Part shown: in pieces, positions 29,443-38,043 of the stretch
How the letters are laid out: each line of letters starts with the position of its first letter
Position numbering within the stretch: position 1 is the first letter of the stretch
Source: Ectothiorhodospira shaposhnikovii
GTDB lineage: Bacteria; Pseudomonadota; Gammaproteobacteria; Ectothiorhodospirales; Ectothiorhodospiraceae
Reading direction: 5' to 3'
NCBI RefSeq assembly: GCF_022227765.1
Contig: NZ_JAJMLZ010000008.1
Span: 174,590-238,589 of the forward strand
DNA: 64,000 bases
Made by a program: the position numbers and the translations under genes
The notes under the pieces: generated by a model
Told to the model about the DNA's origin: nothing
The model's database searches: none
The model's input: only the letters and a program-made list of their open reading frames with translations

Positions 29443-30024
29443 ATGCACCCCAAGCCCCTCACCCGCCTTGCCCACGAGCAGATGGCCGAAATCCTCAAGC
29501 CCGGCGATCTGGCGGTGGACGCCACCGCCGGCAATGGACATGACACCCTGTTCCTGGCCCGGACGGTGGGTGATGCCGGTCATGTCTGGGCCTTCGACAT
29601 CCAGACCGCCGCGCTGGACGCCACCCGCAAGCGCCTGGAAGCCGCCGGCGTGGCGGAACGGGTCACCCTGATCCGGGACGGACACCAGCACCTGGAGCGC
29701 CACTTGCCCGATCAGGCCCGAGGCCGGATCAGGGCGGTGACTTTCAACCTGGGCTACCTGCCTGGGGGGGATCATGGCATCATCACCCGGCCGGAGACGA
29801 GCCTGGCCGCCCTGGAGGCGGCTCGCGCCGTGCTGGGGCCGGACGGGATCATCAGCCTGATGATCTATCGCGGCCACAGCGGCGGCCTGGAGGAATTCGA
29901 AGCCATCCGCGCCTGGCTGCAACAGGTCCATCCGGAACTGCACTGCTTCCCCCATCAACCCGCCGGAGATGACGGCCCGGTACTGGTCCTGCTGGGCAAT
30001 GGCCTGCCCTGTCCGGATTGCTGA
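29443..30024 (+). CDS. rRNA-methylase-like SAM methyltransferase (YtqB-type)
   Basis: 193 residues. The SAM-binding motif is DLAVDATAGNGHDTLFLART (about 23-42), then GHVWAFDIQTAALDATRKRL and, at motif IV, RAVTFNLGYLPGGDHGIITR, a hallmark of the YtqB/PF06962 family, whose characterised members methylate tRNA or RNA bases. AGAAGGA precedes the ATG. It is read with thiD and the hydrolase; the function of the set is not evident. Confidence 0.8.
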   Translation: MHPKPLTRLAHEQMAEILKPGDLAVDATAGNGHDTLFLARTVGDAGHVWAFDIQTAALDATRKRLEAAGVAERVTLIRDGHQHLERHLPDQARGRIRAVTFNLGYLPGGDHGIITRPETSLAALEAARAVLGPDGIISLMIYRGHSGGLEEFEAIRAWLQQVHPELHCFPHQPAGDDGPVLVLLGNGLPCPDC

Positions 30025-30043
30025 GTCATTGAGGTCACCCCTG

Positions 30044-31327
30044 ATGAACGAGCTTCGCGGCAGCACCCTGCGCCACGCCATCGGCCCCGGCCTGCTCATG
30101 GCCGGCGCGGCCATCGGTGTCTCCCACCTGGTACAGTCCACTCGGGCCGGTGCCGAATTCGGCCTGTTGCTGCTGCCGGTGGTGCTGCTGGCCTGTCTGC
30201 TCAAGTATCCCTTCATCGAATTCGGCCCCCGCTACGCCGCCGCCACCGGAGAGAACCTGCTGGTGGGCTACCGCCGGCTCGGGCGCTGGGCCCTGGGCCT
30301 GTTCGCCCTGGTCACCCTGGGGACCATGTTCATCATCCAGGCCGTGGTCACCGTGGTCACGGCGGGCCTGTTCGGTCTGGTGTTCGGGCTGGATGCCTCG
30401 CCGGCCACCCTGTCGGCGTGGATCATGGGGGCCTGCCTGCTGCTGCTGGCCATCGGCAATTACCGGGGGGTGGACCTGGGCATGAAGCTCATCATGGCAG
30501 CCCTGACCGTGTCCACCCTGGCCACCGTGGCGCTGGCCTTCGGCGGAGAGCCGGACTGGTCCCGGCTCTCCGGCTGGCAGGACGCGGGGCTGATCTGGAG
30601 CGCGGCCGGCTTCGCCTTCCTGCTGGCCCTGCTGGGATGGATGCCCATCCCCCTGGACGTGGCCGCCTGGCACTCCCTCTGGACCCTGGAACGGGCCCGG
30701 GAAACCCGGACCCGTCCCAGTCTGCGCCATGCACTGACGGACTTTCGCATCGGCTATATCGCCGCCACCCTGATGGCCGCGGCATTCCTGCTGCTGGGCG
30801 CCCTGACCATGCACGCCAGCGGCGTGGGCTTTGCCAATTCCGCGGTGGGCTTTTCCGCCCAGCTGGTGGACCTTTATGCGGGCACCCTGGGTGAATGGAG
30901 CCGACCCATCATCGCCGTGGCGGCACTGACCGCCATGTTCAGCACTACCCTGGCGGTGACGGATGCCTATCCCCGGGTCATCACCGCCCTGTTCGACGCC
31001 GCCCGGGCCGGCGACCGGGGTCGCACCCCCGGTCCCGAGGAACACCGGCGCGTCCCCTATCTGCTGGCCCTGATCACCGTCCTGGGCGGTGCCCTGATCA
31101 TGATCTACTTTGCCGGGGCACGCTTTACCCAATTCATCGACTTTGCCACCACCGTTTCCTTCCTCTCGGCCCCCATCCTGGCCTGGCTCACCCTGCGGGT
31201 GGTCACCCACGAGCACGTCCCGATATCCGCCCAGCCGGGCCGGGGCCTGCTGGCCCTGGCCTGGACAGGGCTGATCTTCCTGCTGAGCTTTTCCCTGGTC
31301 TGGCTGGGCTGGCGTCTGCTGGGCTGA
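30044..31327 (+). CDS. NRAMP-related membrane carrier lacking the usual metal motifs
   Basis: 427 residues and about 11 membrane segments. The opening GPGLLMAGAAIGVSHLVQST and the following KYPFIEFGPRYAAATGENLL are NRAMP-like. The Asp-Pro-Gly-Asn of TM1 is replaced by IGVSH, and the TM6 Met-Pro-His region reads GWMPIPLDVAAW. Transition-metal NRAMPs need those residues, so the cargo may differ (NRAMP relatives that carry Mg2+ or other solutes exist). GAGGT precedes the ATG at 30044, 19 bases after the methylase gene. Confidence 0.8.
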   Translation: MNELRGSTLRHAIGPGLLMAGAAIGVSHLVQSTRAGAEFGLLLLPVVLLACLLKYPFIEFGPRYAAATGENLLVGYRRLGRWALGLFALVTLGTMFIIQAVVTVVTAGLFGLVFGLDASPATLSAWIMGACLLLLAIGNYRGVDLGMKLIMAALTVSTLATVALAFGGEPDWSRLSGWQDAGLIWSAAGFAFLLALLGWMPIPLDVAAWHSLWTLERARETRTRPSLRHALTDFRIGYIAATLMAAAFLLLGALTMHASGVGFANSAVGFSAQLVDLYAGTLGEWSRPIIAVAALTAMFSTTLAVTDAYPRVITALFDAARAGDRGRTPGPEEHRRVPYLLALITVLGGALIMIYFAGARFTQFIDFATTVSFLSAPILAWLTLRVVTHEHVPISAQPGRGLLALAWTGLIFLLSFSLVWLGWRLLG

Positions 31328-31359
31328 GCCCCCCCACCGGATTCCACAAGGAGTGACCC

Positions 31360-31740
31360 TTGGATACCTTCAAACTGGTAAGACCCGAACATCTGAATCA
31401 CTACGGCTATCTCTTCGGCGGCTTCCTGCTCAAGTGGGTGGATGAGATCGCCTGGATTGCCGCCAGTCGCGACCACCCCGGCTGCCGTTTCGTCACCGTG
31501 GCCATGAACGGGGTGGAGTTCCACCGCGGGGTGCATCAGGGCGCGGTGCTGCGCTTCAACTCCCGTGAGCACAAACGAGGCAACACCTCGGTGCAGTACG
31601 CCGTGAGCGTCTTTTGCGATGACCTGGAAAGCGGCACGGAAGAACCCATCTTTTCCACCTGCATCACCTTCGTGCGCCTGGACAACGAGGGCAACAAAAT
31701 CCCGCTGCCGACCGCCGATGACACCGTGACGCAAGGGTAA
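31360..31740 (+). CDS. Hotdog-fold acyl-CoA thioesterase
   Basis: 126 residues. Acyl-CoA thioesterase family motifs are HLNHYGYLFGGFLLKWVDEI (with the Asp before I as catalytic candidate) and FVTVAMNGVEFHRGVHQGAV, followed by LRFNSREHKRGNTSVQYAV. It hydrolyses acyl-CoA esters in the cytoplasm. The start is TTG at 31360 with a strong AAGGAG upstream; no ATG in this frame would keep the N-terminal motif. 32 bases after the carrier gene, so likely the last gene of that operon. Confidence 0.85.
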   Translation: MDTFKLVRPEHLNHYGYLFGGFLLKWVDEIAWIAASRDHPGCRFVTVAMNGVEFHRGVHQGAVLRFNSREHKRGNTSVQYAVSVFCDDLESGTEEPIFSTCITFVRLDNEGNKIPLPTADDTVTQG

Positions 31741-31829
31741 TTTTTTCAGGACATCCACCGGCAAAGACGGGATAATCCTCCTTTTCCAGGGGTTAAACCG
31801 TCATACACAAAAACCTGTCAGGGGGAGTC

Positions 31830-33113
31830 ATGCTGAAAAAGACCACATTATCGGCCGGCGCGCTGGCACTGCTCATGGGGATGGGCAGTGCGCAGGCCGG
31901 ATGGGACTGGGGTGGGGACCTGCGGGTCCGGGTCACCGACCTGGACAGCATTCCCACTCAAGCCGGCGGCTTCCAGTTCGACCTGCTCTTCAACCGCACC
32001 CGCACCCGGCTCTGGGCCGGTTATCAGTTCAATGAGGACGTCGCCTTTCACGGGCGCCTGATGAACGAATTCCGCATCTATGAACGGGGCGAGGACCGGT
32101 CACGGTACGAAGATCAGAAGTTCCTCAGCGAGGTGGTGCCCGACCTGCTGTACATGGACTTCAACAACCTGGCCGACGGTCTGCTGGATCTGCGCGTGGG
32201 TCGTCAGGAGCTGATCTACGGCACCGGCAACATCATCCTCAACGGCACCCCCCTGGATGGTTCCCGCTCCCTGTTCTTCAATGCGGTCAAGGCCGGCCTG
32301 ACGGTGAACGAGGGCCACACCCTGGACCTGCTGGCGATCTACAACGCCAGGCAGGATGCCCTGACCATCAACCGGCAGTCCGGGCTGAGCCTCATCGAGC
32401 ACAATGAACGGGCCATGGGTGTCTATGGCAGAAACAGTCAGTCCGAAGCCATGCCGTTCGAGTATTACTGGATCTACAAGGAGGAACTGGGTTCCAGGAC
32501 AGCGGATGGAAGCAAGGCCGACGCGGATTTCCATACCCTGGGTGTCCGCTTCATGCCCCGCAACGGCCCGATCTCGGCCAACCTGGAGCTGGCGGCCCAG
32601 GACGGCAGCCATGGCGATGCCAACCTCAAGGGGCGGCTGCTGGATGCCTCGTTGACCCTGCGCCCGGCGATCTGGGGCCAGACCCGCCCGGCCTTCACCG
32701 CCGGCTATTACTACCTGTCCGGCAATGAGGCAGGCACCGGCGACAACGAAGCCTGGTATCCAGTGTTCTCCCGCTGGCCCCAGTTCAGCGAGCTGTATGT
32801 CTACTCCTATGTGGGCACCCAGTTCAGCATCGCCGGCTGGACCAACCTCAAGGCCCCCTTCATCGGCCTGGACCTGAACCCGTCCGGCAACACCTCCCTG
32901 AAGCTGCGCGCCCACCGTCTGTACGCGGACGAGAAGGACGGCAGCGGCGACGGCGACCACCGGGGCGATCTGTTCACCGCCGTGCTGGGCATCAACCTGA
33001 GTCCCAGCCTTCGGGCCCACCTGTGGGCGGAGTATCTGGATACGGGAGACTACTACCCGTCCGGGACTTCCGACGCCCACTTCCTGCGGGCCAACGTGGA
33101 GTACACGTTCTAA
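31830..33113 (+). CDS. Alginate-export-family outer membrane channel
   Basis: 427 residues. Signal peptide MLKKTTLSAGALALLMGMGSAQA, then a beta-barrel with alternating aromatic and polar strands, ending in NVEYTF, the C-terminal Phe signal for the BAM complex. RTRTRLWAGYQFNEDVAFHG, LRVGRQELIYGTGNIILNGT and NAVKAGLT are typical of the AlgE-like family (PF13372), which includes channels for sugars, alginate and other anions. No alginate genes are nearby, so the substrate is unknown. A 10-bp hairpin follows the stop. Confidence 0.82.
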   Translation: MLKKTTLSAGALALLMGMGSAQAGWDWGGDLRVRVTDLDSIPTQAGGFQFDLLFNRTRTRLWAGYQFNEDVAFHGRLMNEFRIYERGEDRSRYEDQKFLSEVVPDLLYMDFNNLADGLLDLRVGRQELIYGTGNIILNGTPLDGSRSLFFNAVKAGLTVNEGHTLDLLAIYNARQDALTINRQSGLSLIEHNERAMGVYGRNSQSEAMPFEYYWIYKEELGSRTADGSKADADFHTLGVRFMPRNGPISANLELAAQDGSHGDANLKGRLLDASLTLRPAIWGQTRPAFTAGYYYLSGNEAGTGDNEAWYPVFSRWPQFSELYVYSYVGTQFSIAGWTNLKAPFIGLDLNPSGNTSLKLRAHRLYADEKDGSGDGDHRGDLFTAVLGINLSPSLRAHLWAEYLDTGDYYPSGTSDAHFLRANVEYTF

Positions 33114-33123
33114 TCACCGGAAA

Positions 33124-33152
33124 GCCTGCCGGCATCTCATTCGCCGGCAGGC
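33124..33152. terminator. Hairpin between the porin gene and rdgC
   Basis: GCCTGCCGGC (33124-33133) pairs with GCCGGCAGGC (33143-33152), ten perfect base pairs with a 9-base loop, between two converging genes. No T-run on either side; it probably serves both 3' ends. Confidence 0.6.
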
Positions 33153-33177
33153 AGGCTCCCACGGATACCCGGCTCCG

Positions 33178-34101
33178 TCACCAGGGCACTTCGGCGCTGT
33201 CCGACCCGGAGAGCCCGAACAGTCCGTCCAGACGCGCCAGTAACCCTCGCATCTCGTGGATCAGCAGGGTGAACTCGGCATCGAACCGGGCGGCCGGGTC
33301 ATCGGCCTCCAACACGCCGCTGTCCTCGATCAGCTCATCGGTCAGGCGCAGACGCTTGAGGGACAAATCTTCCGCCAACACCAGGCTCAGACGCTGCTCC
33401 CACTCCAGGGCCAGCTGGGTCACCTGCTTGCCGGCCTGCAAGTGGGTGGCGATCTCGTCCCCGGCCAGGTCCTGCCCCCGGCAGCGCACCACCGACTGCT
33501 TGTCCTTGGGATCCCTGAGTTCACAGGCATCTCCCAGCTCGAAACCCTGCTCGCCGCGACCTTCGGAAACCCAGCGGGTCATCAGGGTCGGCGGCGGCAC
33601 CGAGGGACGCAGCAGACTGGCGGGCAGTGTGCCCAGGGTCTCCCGCAGCAGGCTCACCAGATCCTCGGCCATGCGCTCGCTGGCGGCATCCACCACCACC
33701 CAGTGGGCCACTGTGTCCACATAGGCCAGGATGCGTCGTGAACGGGTGAAGGACTGGGGCAGCAGTTCGGCCGTCACCGCTTCCTTGAGCTGACGGCGCT
33801 CCGCGCGGCCCACCGTGCGGCCCTCGGCGGTCTCGATGTCCGAGACCCGTTCTTCCAGCACCTCCGCCACCACCGACGCGGGCAACAGGCGTTCCTGACG
33901 CTTGGCGCAGATCAGCAGGCAGCCGGCGGCCTCATGGACCAGGGCCTGTGACTCGCCGCCCAAGGGCTCGGACCAGCCCATGGTGGACAGTGTCAGGGGA
34001 CCGCAAGGCTGGAAGCGGCGAGTGGAGAGCTGCTGCTCCAGGGCCATGGCATCCTGGCCCAGGGCATCCTGGAGACGGAACAGGCGGGCATTCTTGAACA
34101 T
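33178..34101 (-). CDS. rdgC: Recombination-associated protein RdgC
   Basis: 307 residues from the ATG at 34101, matching the family start MFKNARLFRLQ. RdgC forms a ring on DNA and modulates RecA. Family motifs: LEQQLSTRRFQPCGPLTLST with GWSEPLG, ALVHEAAGCLLICAKRQERL LPASVV, and late GKQVTQLALEWEQRLSLVLA and LIHEMRGLLARLDGLFG. Monocistronic; a REP-like element lies upstream. Confidence 0.95.
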   Translation of the reverse strand: MFKNARLFRLQDALGQDAMALEQQLSTRRFQPCGPLTLSTMGWSEPLGGESQALVHEAAGCLLICAKRQERLLPASVVAEVLEERVSDIETAEGRTVGRAERRQLKEAVTAELLPQSFTRSRRILAYVDTVAHWVVVDAASERMAEDLVSLLRETLGTLPASLLRPSVPPPTLMTRWVSEGRGEQGFELGDACELRDPKDKQSVVRCRGQDLAGDEIATHLQAGKQVTQLALEWEQRLSLVLAEDLSLKRLRLTDELIEDSGVLEADDPAARFDAEFTLLIHEMRGLLARLDGLFGLSGSDSAEVPW

Positions 34102-34274
34102 GAAGATTCCTGTGGCGACAAAAGAGGGGATTGTACTCTCTGCGGGACTGGCGGGGGGCTTCCCCCCTTCGTGGCCGAGGGCCGCTCCCACGGAGGGAAC
34201 ACACAGGCCATGCCCACAAGGGAAGCAGGACGGATATCGCCCCGTTCAGAGAGGCATCGAATCGCTCTCCTGCC

Positions 34275-34342
34275 GTCACTCCCGCGAAAGCGGGAGTCCG
34301 GAATGCCGGCCCGCGACTGGATTCCCGCTTGCGCGGGAATGA
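34275..34342. repeat. REP-like palindrome, copy B
   Basis: Two hairpins in a row: CTCCCGC/GCGGGAG (34279-34296) and ATTCCCGC/GCGGGAAT (34321-34340), with TCCGG and CTGG at the inner edges. It has the same layout as copies at 13986-14055 and 63876-63943. It fills the gap between rdgC and the GAF gene. Confidence 0.85.
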
Positions 34343-34358
34343 TGGGAATGATGGAGAG

Positions 34359-35078
34359 TCAGCGATGACTCAGGGCATCGTGGACCTGGGACAGGATCTC
34401 GGTGGCCACCATCAGGACATGATCCCGGGCAAAACCCGCCTGGATCATCTCGTCATACAGGGTATGGGCCATGAGGCGAGCGACCCTGGCCGGATCCTGG
34501 GTGATGGCGCCATCATGACGCTGAGCCTCCCGCGCCAGGGCGAGTTGCATGAAGTTGGTCTTGAGCAACCCCTTGAGCCGATGAATCTGCACCGACTTGG
34601 AAACCACCAGCGCCAGGATGGTGGCCAGACGCAGATCCGTCATGCTCAATCGCGGCCGATCCAGCGGGCTGTCCACGTTGATCACGCCGATCACCCGCGC
34701 CTCCAGACGAATGGGGACCGAGATCACATCCACCGTCCCCGGCTCTTCACGCCGGGCCAGACCGGCATAGACGGAGCGGTGCAGATCCAGGATCAGCAGG
34801 GGCTTGCCGGTACCGGCCACCTGACCGGCGATTCCCGATCCCAGCGGCTGACGATGATCCCTCACCTCCGCCGGCAGGCCGCCGGAATGGGCCTCCACCC
34901 GCAGATGGGGTTCGGTGCTGTTGCCCTCGTCGGACACCAGCATGATGGAACAATGCTGGCAGGCCATGGCATGGGCCACCAGGGTGGTGAGATGCTCCAG
35001 TCCCGCTTCCAGGGAACGGGTGGATTCCACAAAGCTGGCCAGTTCCGAGAGCTTGTTGATGAAATCGTCATCAGACAT
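34359..35078 (-). CDS. GAF-domain protein
   Basis: 239 residues from the ATG at 35078 (GGAG upstream). A single GAF domain covers about residues 15-165: LEAGLEHLTTLVAHAMACQH, then CSIMLVSDEG, RQPLGSGIAGQVAGTGKPLL and DVISVPIRLEARVIGVINVD. The C-terminal 70 residues look helical with no output domain. GAF domains bind small ligands or help dimerise signalling proteins. It is last of three genes (response regulator, kinase, GAF), 28 bases after the kinase, and may tune that kinase. Ligand unknown. Confidence 0.8.
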   Translation of the reverse strand: MSDDDFINKLSELASFVESTRSLEAGLEHLTTLVAHAMACQHCSIMLVSDEGNSTEPHLRVEAHSGGLPAEVRDHRQPLGSGIAGQVAGTGKPLLILDLHRSVYAGLARREEPGTVDVISVPIRLEARVIGVINVDSPLDRPRLSMTDLRLATILALVVSKSVQIHRLKGLLKTNFMQLALAREAQRHDGAITQDPARVARLMAHTLYDEMIQAGFARDHVLMVATEILSQVHDALSHR

Positions 35079-35106
35079 GGCTGGACACTCCAGGGTCAGG
35101 GGTACT

Positions 35107-35805
35107 TCAGTTGGACGACAGCCTGGGAAGCTGCAGGGTGAAACAGCCGCCCCCCAGTTCCCCCCCGTTGGACAACTCGACGTATCCACGCTCACCATCG
35201 CCGCCGTGCATGTCGGCAACCAGGGCACAGAAATAGAGTCCCAGACCGGTACGGCCCTGCTGGGGGTCCAGTTGGGCACCATCCCGGATGGCCTGGCGCC
35301 CCAGCATGGCACTGGGAAAACCCGGACCATCATCGGTCACCTGCACCAGCAGCCAGTCACCCTCCGCACGGGCGGACATGCAGATCTTGTGACGCGTATA
35401 GCGCACTGTATTGTTGACCACGTTTTCCAGCAGACTGTTCACCAGATAGCGGTCCAGGGTCCAGACCAGGTCGGTATCACACTGCACGAGGCACTCCACC
35501 CCGCGGTGGTCCATCAGGACCTTGTTGTTGAGCCAGTATTCTTCCAGCAGGTCATGAATGGGCACAGGCATGAAACGGGGCTGATACAGGCCTTTGACAC
35601 TGCGATACAAGGCCAGCAGCTGGATCAGTGTGTCATTGACGCGACGGGCCTCGTAACGCAGCATCGCCAGTCGCTCCGCATCCATCGAGGGACGCTGCTC
35701 CTCCCTCCGCATCAAATCATCCAGGGAACCCAGGAGCAGATTGAGGGAGTTTTTCATGTCGTGGATGCTGATGGCCAGCACCGTACTGAAATCCAGCTTG
35801 CTCAA
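35107..35805 (-). CDS. Soluble histidine kinase
   Basis: 232 residues and no membrane segment. The dimerisation helix has the phospho-acceptor His in AISIHDMKNSLNLLLGSLDD (about residue 15). ATPase motifs follow: N box LLENVVNNTVRYTR, G1 VQVTDDGPGFPS, G2 GRTGLGLYFCAL. There is no sensor domain, so input must come from partners such as the GAF protein downstream or the TPR response regulator upstream. It is 23 bases after the response regulator gene. Confidence 0.88.
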   Translation of the reverse strand: MSKLDFSTVLAISIHDMKNSLNLLLGSLDDLMRREEQRPSMDAERLAMLRYEARRVNDTLIQLLALYRSVKGLYQPRFMPVPIHDLLEEYWLNNKVLMDHRGVECLVQCDTDLVWTLDRYLVNSLLENVVNNTVRYTRHKICMSARAEGDWLLVQVTDDGPGFPSAMLGRQAIRDGAQLDPQQGRTGLGLYFCALVADMHGGDGERGYVELSNGGELGGGCFTLQLPRLSSN

Positions 35806-35828
35806 GTCTCCTCCTTGGCTCTACGTCG

Positions 35829-37049
35829 TCAGTCCGGAAGCTGCTGACGCAGCAGCTCCGCCCGTGTCACCTCCCCCAGGCTCTCGAGGACTTCGATCAA
35901 CTGCCGGTGAATGTCGATGGGGGGTATCGCCTTGAGCATGAGGGCATCCAGGGCATCCAGGGCGGCCTCCCTGTCGCCGTGATTCACCACGGCGATCCGA
36001 AGCCGCCCCAGCATGGACCACCAGCGTACCAAGGGGTCCGCCGTCACCGACTGCCGCATGTCTTCGAGCACCTGAGCGGCCTTGGCCGACTCACCCATTT
36101 CCATCAGGGCACAGACGAGGTTGAAGAAGTCCTCGGCACGCACCGTCTGCGTGGGTTTGCCCAGCTCGATCACCTGACGCCAGGCGCAGCGCGCCAGATC
36201 CCATTCCCGAACCTGCATGGCCAACCAGCCCAGACGCCGCTGACGGGGTAGGGAACGGGAGGAGCGACCCACTGCCTCCTCCAGAATTTCCATCGCCTCC
36301 CGGGACCGGCCCCGCAGCTCCAGCACGGCAGCCAGGTGGTCGTAGGCCGCCATGAAATACGGTGTCACCACAATCGCCTGCCGAAACAGGGTCTCTGCCC
36401 GGGGCAGTTCACCACGCTCCATGGCCGCCTGTCCCAGGGAAGTGATGGCCCAGGCCACCGGTCGCTCCTTGATGACGATTTCGCAGACCTCCTGAACCAG
36501 GTCCAGAGCCCCCATGTCCAGGGCCAGCTCCGCCTTCAGGCGCAGGATGTCGGCACGCTCTCCGCGCCCGGCCGAGAGCATGGTATCCAGCAATTGAAGG
36601 GCCTGCCCGGTATCTCCTTGCCTGAGCACCCGGGCGACGGGCAGCATGGGCATGCGCCGCCGCAGGGCCTTGAGCAGACGCGCATGGAGCAGTTCCTTGC
36701 TGATGGGTTTGGCCAGATAGGCATCCGGCCCGCTTTCCAGGGCCCCCATGACCATCTCCGTGGAGTTTTCCGCCGTGACCATGATGAACACGGTGGCCAC
36801 GTCCACCCACCCCTCGCGGCGGGCCAGATCGAGAATCTGCTGGCCGTGCATCCCTTCACCCAGGTTGTAGTCACACAGGACGATGTCATAGCGCCGGGAA
36901 CGCAGATGCTCCAGTGCCTCCTCGGCGGATGCGGCCACGTCAGGCTTGCGCTCAACACCCAGAGACCCGAGCATCTGCACCAGCTGTGCCCGCATGTTCT
37001 GGAAGTCATCAATGATCAATACCGCCTTGCGGCCCAGGGTGATGTCCAT
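35829..37049 (-). CDS. Response regulator with TPR output region
   Basis: 406 residues from the ATG at 37049; an upstream ATG at 37082 is less likely. Receiver domain residues 1-125: acidic pair in AVLIIDDFQNM, phospho-acceptor Asp in DIVLCDYNLGEGMHGQ (about 58), Thr in MVTAENSTEMVM, Lys in AYLAKPISKELL. The rest is a string of TPR-like helices (for example GELPRAETLFRQAIVVTPYF, RSREAMEILEEAVGRSS). There is no DNA-binding or enzyme domain, so it should act through protein contacts. First gene of the three-gene module. Confidence 0.88.
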   Translation of the reverse strand: MDITLGRKAVLIIDDFQNMRAQLVQMLGSLGVERKPDVAASAEEALEHLRSRRYDIVLCDYNLGEGMHGQQILDLARREGWVDVATVFIMVTAENSTEMVMGALESGPDAYLAKPISKELLHARLLKALRRRMPMLPVARVLRQGDTGQALQLLDTMLSAGRGERADILRLKAELALDMGALDLVQEVCEIVIKERPVAWAITSLGQAAMERGELPRAETLFRQAIVVTPYFMAAYDHLAAVLELRGRSREAMEILEEAVGRSSRSLPRQRRLGWLAMQVREWDLARCAWRQVIELGKPTQTVRAEDFFNLVCALMEMGESAKAAQVLEDMRQSVTADPLVRWWSMLGRLRIAVVNHGDREAALDALDALMLKAIPPIDIHRQLIEVLESLGEVTRAELLRQQLPD

Positions 37050-37338
37050 GGTGTTTCCGGATAGGGCGTACGGTTCGGGCAATGTTCCGGATGAATCGAA
37101 ACCGGCTTGACATTAGCATGAAGCCTTCCGAGTCGGCTAACCAGACCCTGTTGCCACGGAAGCCACCTGAAAAATGAGACTTTCCGGAACTGGGTCAACT
37201 TCATCACCTCCCATACCCATGCAATTTTGCTACATTTTGTAAGAGTTAACAGTATCCGGGGGCAGGCTGGCAGACCGTTGTTTCAAGGACAGGCCCGTCC
37301 ACGGCTTCACTCAAGACGTTCCCCGGGAGCATGTCGCC

Positions 37339-37812
37339 ATGGGCAAACTCTGGATTACCCTGATCATCCTGCTGGCCCTGGGCCTGGTCGTCGCCGGCGG
37401 CGTGGGCGGGCATCACGTCTCCACCCAGAACGACTTCTGCATCACCTGCCATGCCTATGAGAAGGTTTCCTGGGACCATGGTAGCCACCCCCAGGTGGAC
37501 TGCCTGGCCTGCCACACCAAGGGCTTCGTCACCGATAAGATCCAGGGCGCACGCAAGGTTTACCTGATGTTCAGCGGTCAGGTGAACCCTCACCACGACG
37601 CCCCCTCGCAGACCCATCCGGAAAAGATCTCGGAAAACTGCAGTGCCTGCCACCTGAGTGACTACATCCGGGAAAACGATCCGGATTTCTACCGGGAGCA
37701 CACCGAAATCATGGCGGGGGGGCGCTACACCTGCCTGACCTGTCACGGCGACAATGGCCATGACCCGGCATTGCAGGCCCTGCGCTTCAAGGCCCCCCGC
37801 TACACCCAGTGA
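37339..37812 (+). CDS. NapC/NirT-type tetraheme cytochrome c
   Basis: 157 residues. One N-terminal membrane anchor (WITLIILLALGLVVAGGVGG, about 5-24) and four heme-binding motifs: CITCH, CLACH, CSACH and CLTCH. This is the NapC/NirT/NrfH pattern, in which a quinol dehydrogenase passes electrons to periplasmic reductases. It is shorter than NapC (about 190-200 residues), closer to NrfH size. No nap, nir or nrf partner is adjacent; its heme attachment would depend on the neighbouring ccm genes. It converges on ccmD. Confidence 0.88.
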   Translation: MGKLWITLIILLALGLVVAGGVGGHHVSTQNDFCITCHAYEKVSWDHGSHPQVDCLACHTKGFVTDKIQGARKVYLMFSGQVNPHHDAPSQTHPEKISENCSACHLSDYIRENDPDFYREHTEIMAGGRYTCLTCHGDNGHDPALQALRFKAPRYTQ

Positions 37813-37857
37813 TACCGCGCGCGGCAGGCGGGAGACGGCCCCCGCCGCCCCGCCTGC

Positions 37858-38043
37858 TCAGACATCCGGCGACGTCGCGCCGCCCTCTTCCCCGTTGAGT
37901 CGCGCCAGACGCGCCAGACGCCGGTTCACCGCCTTGCGGCGCTGCCGGAGCAGCACCATCTCGACCACCATTGCCAACAGGGCCACCCCGTAGGAACCCC
38001 ACACATAGGGGGCGTGCCCCCCCATGGCAAGAAACTCGATCAT
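37858..38043 (-). CDS. ccmD: Heme exporter protein D
   Basis: 61 residues. A short membrane protein with the family start FLAMGGHAPYVWGSYGVALL and one membrane helix, followed by a basic stretch (LLRQRRKAVNRRLARLARLN). CcmD helps release holo-CcmE from the CcmABC complex. Its start overlaps the ccmC stop by four bases; it is last of ccmABCD. Confidence 0.9.
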   Translation of the reverse strand: MIEFLAMGGHAPYVWGSYGVALLAMVVEMVLLRQRRKAVNRRLARLARLNGEEGGATSPDV

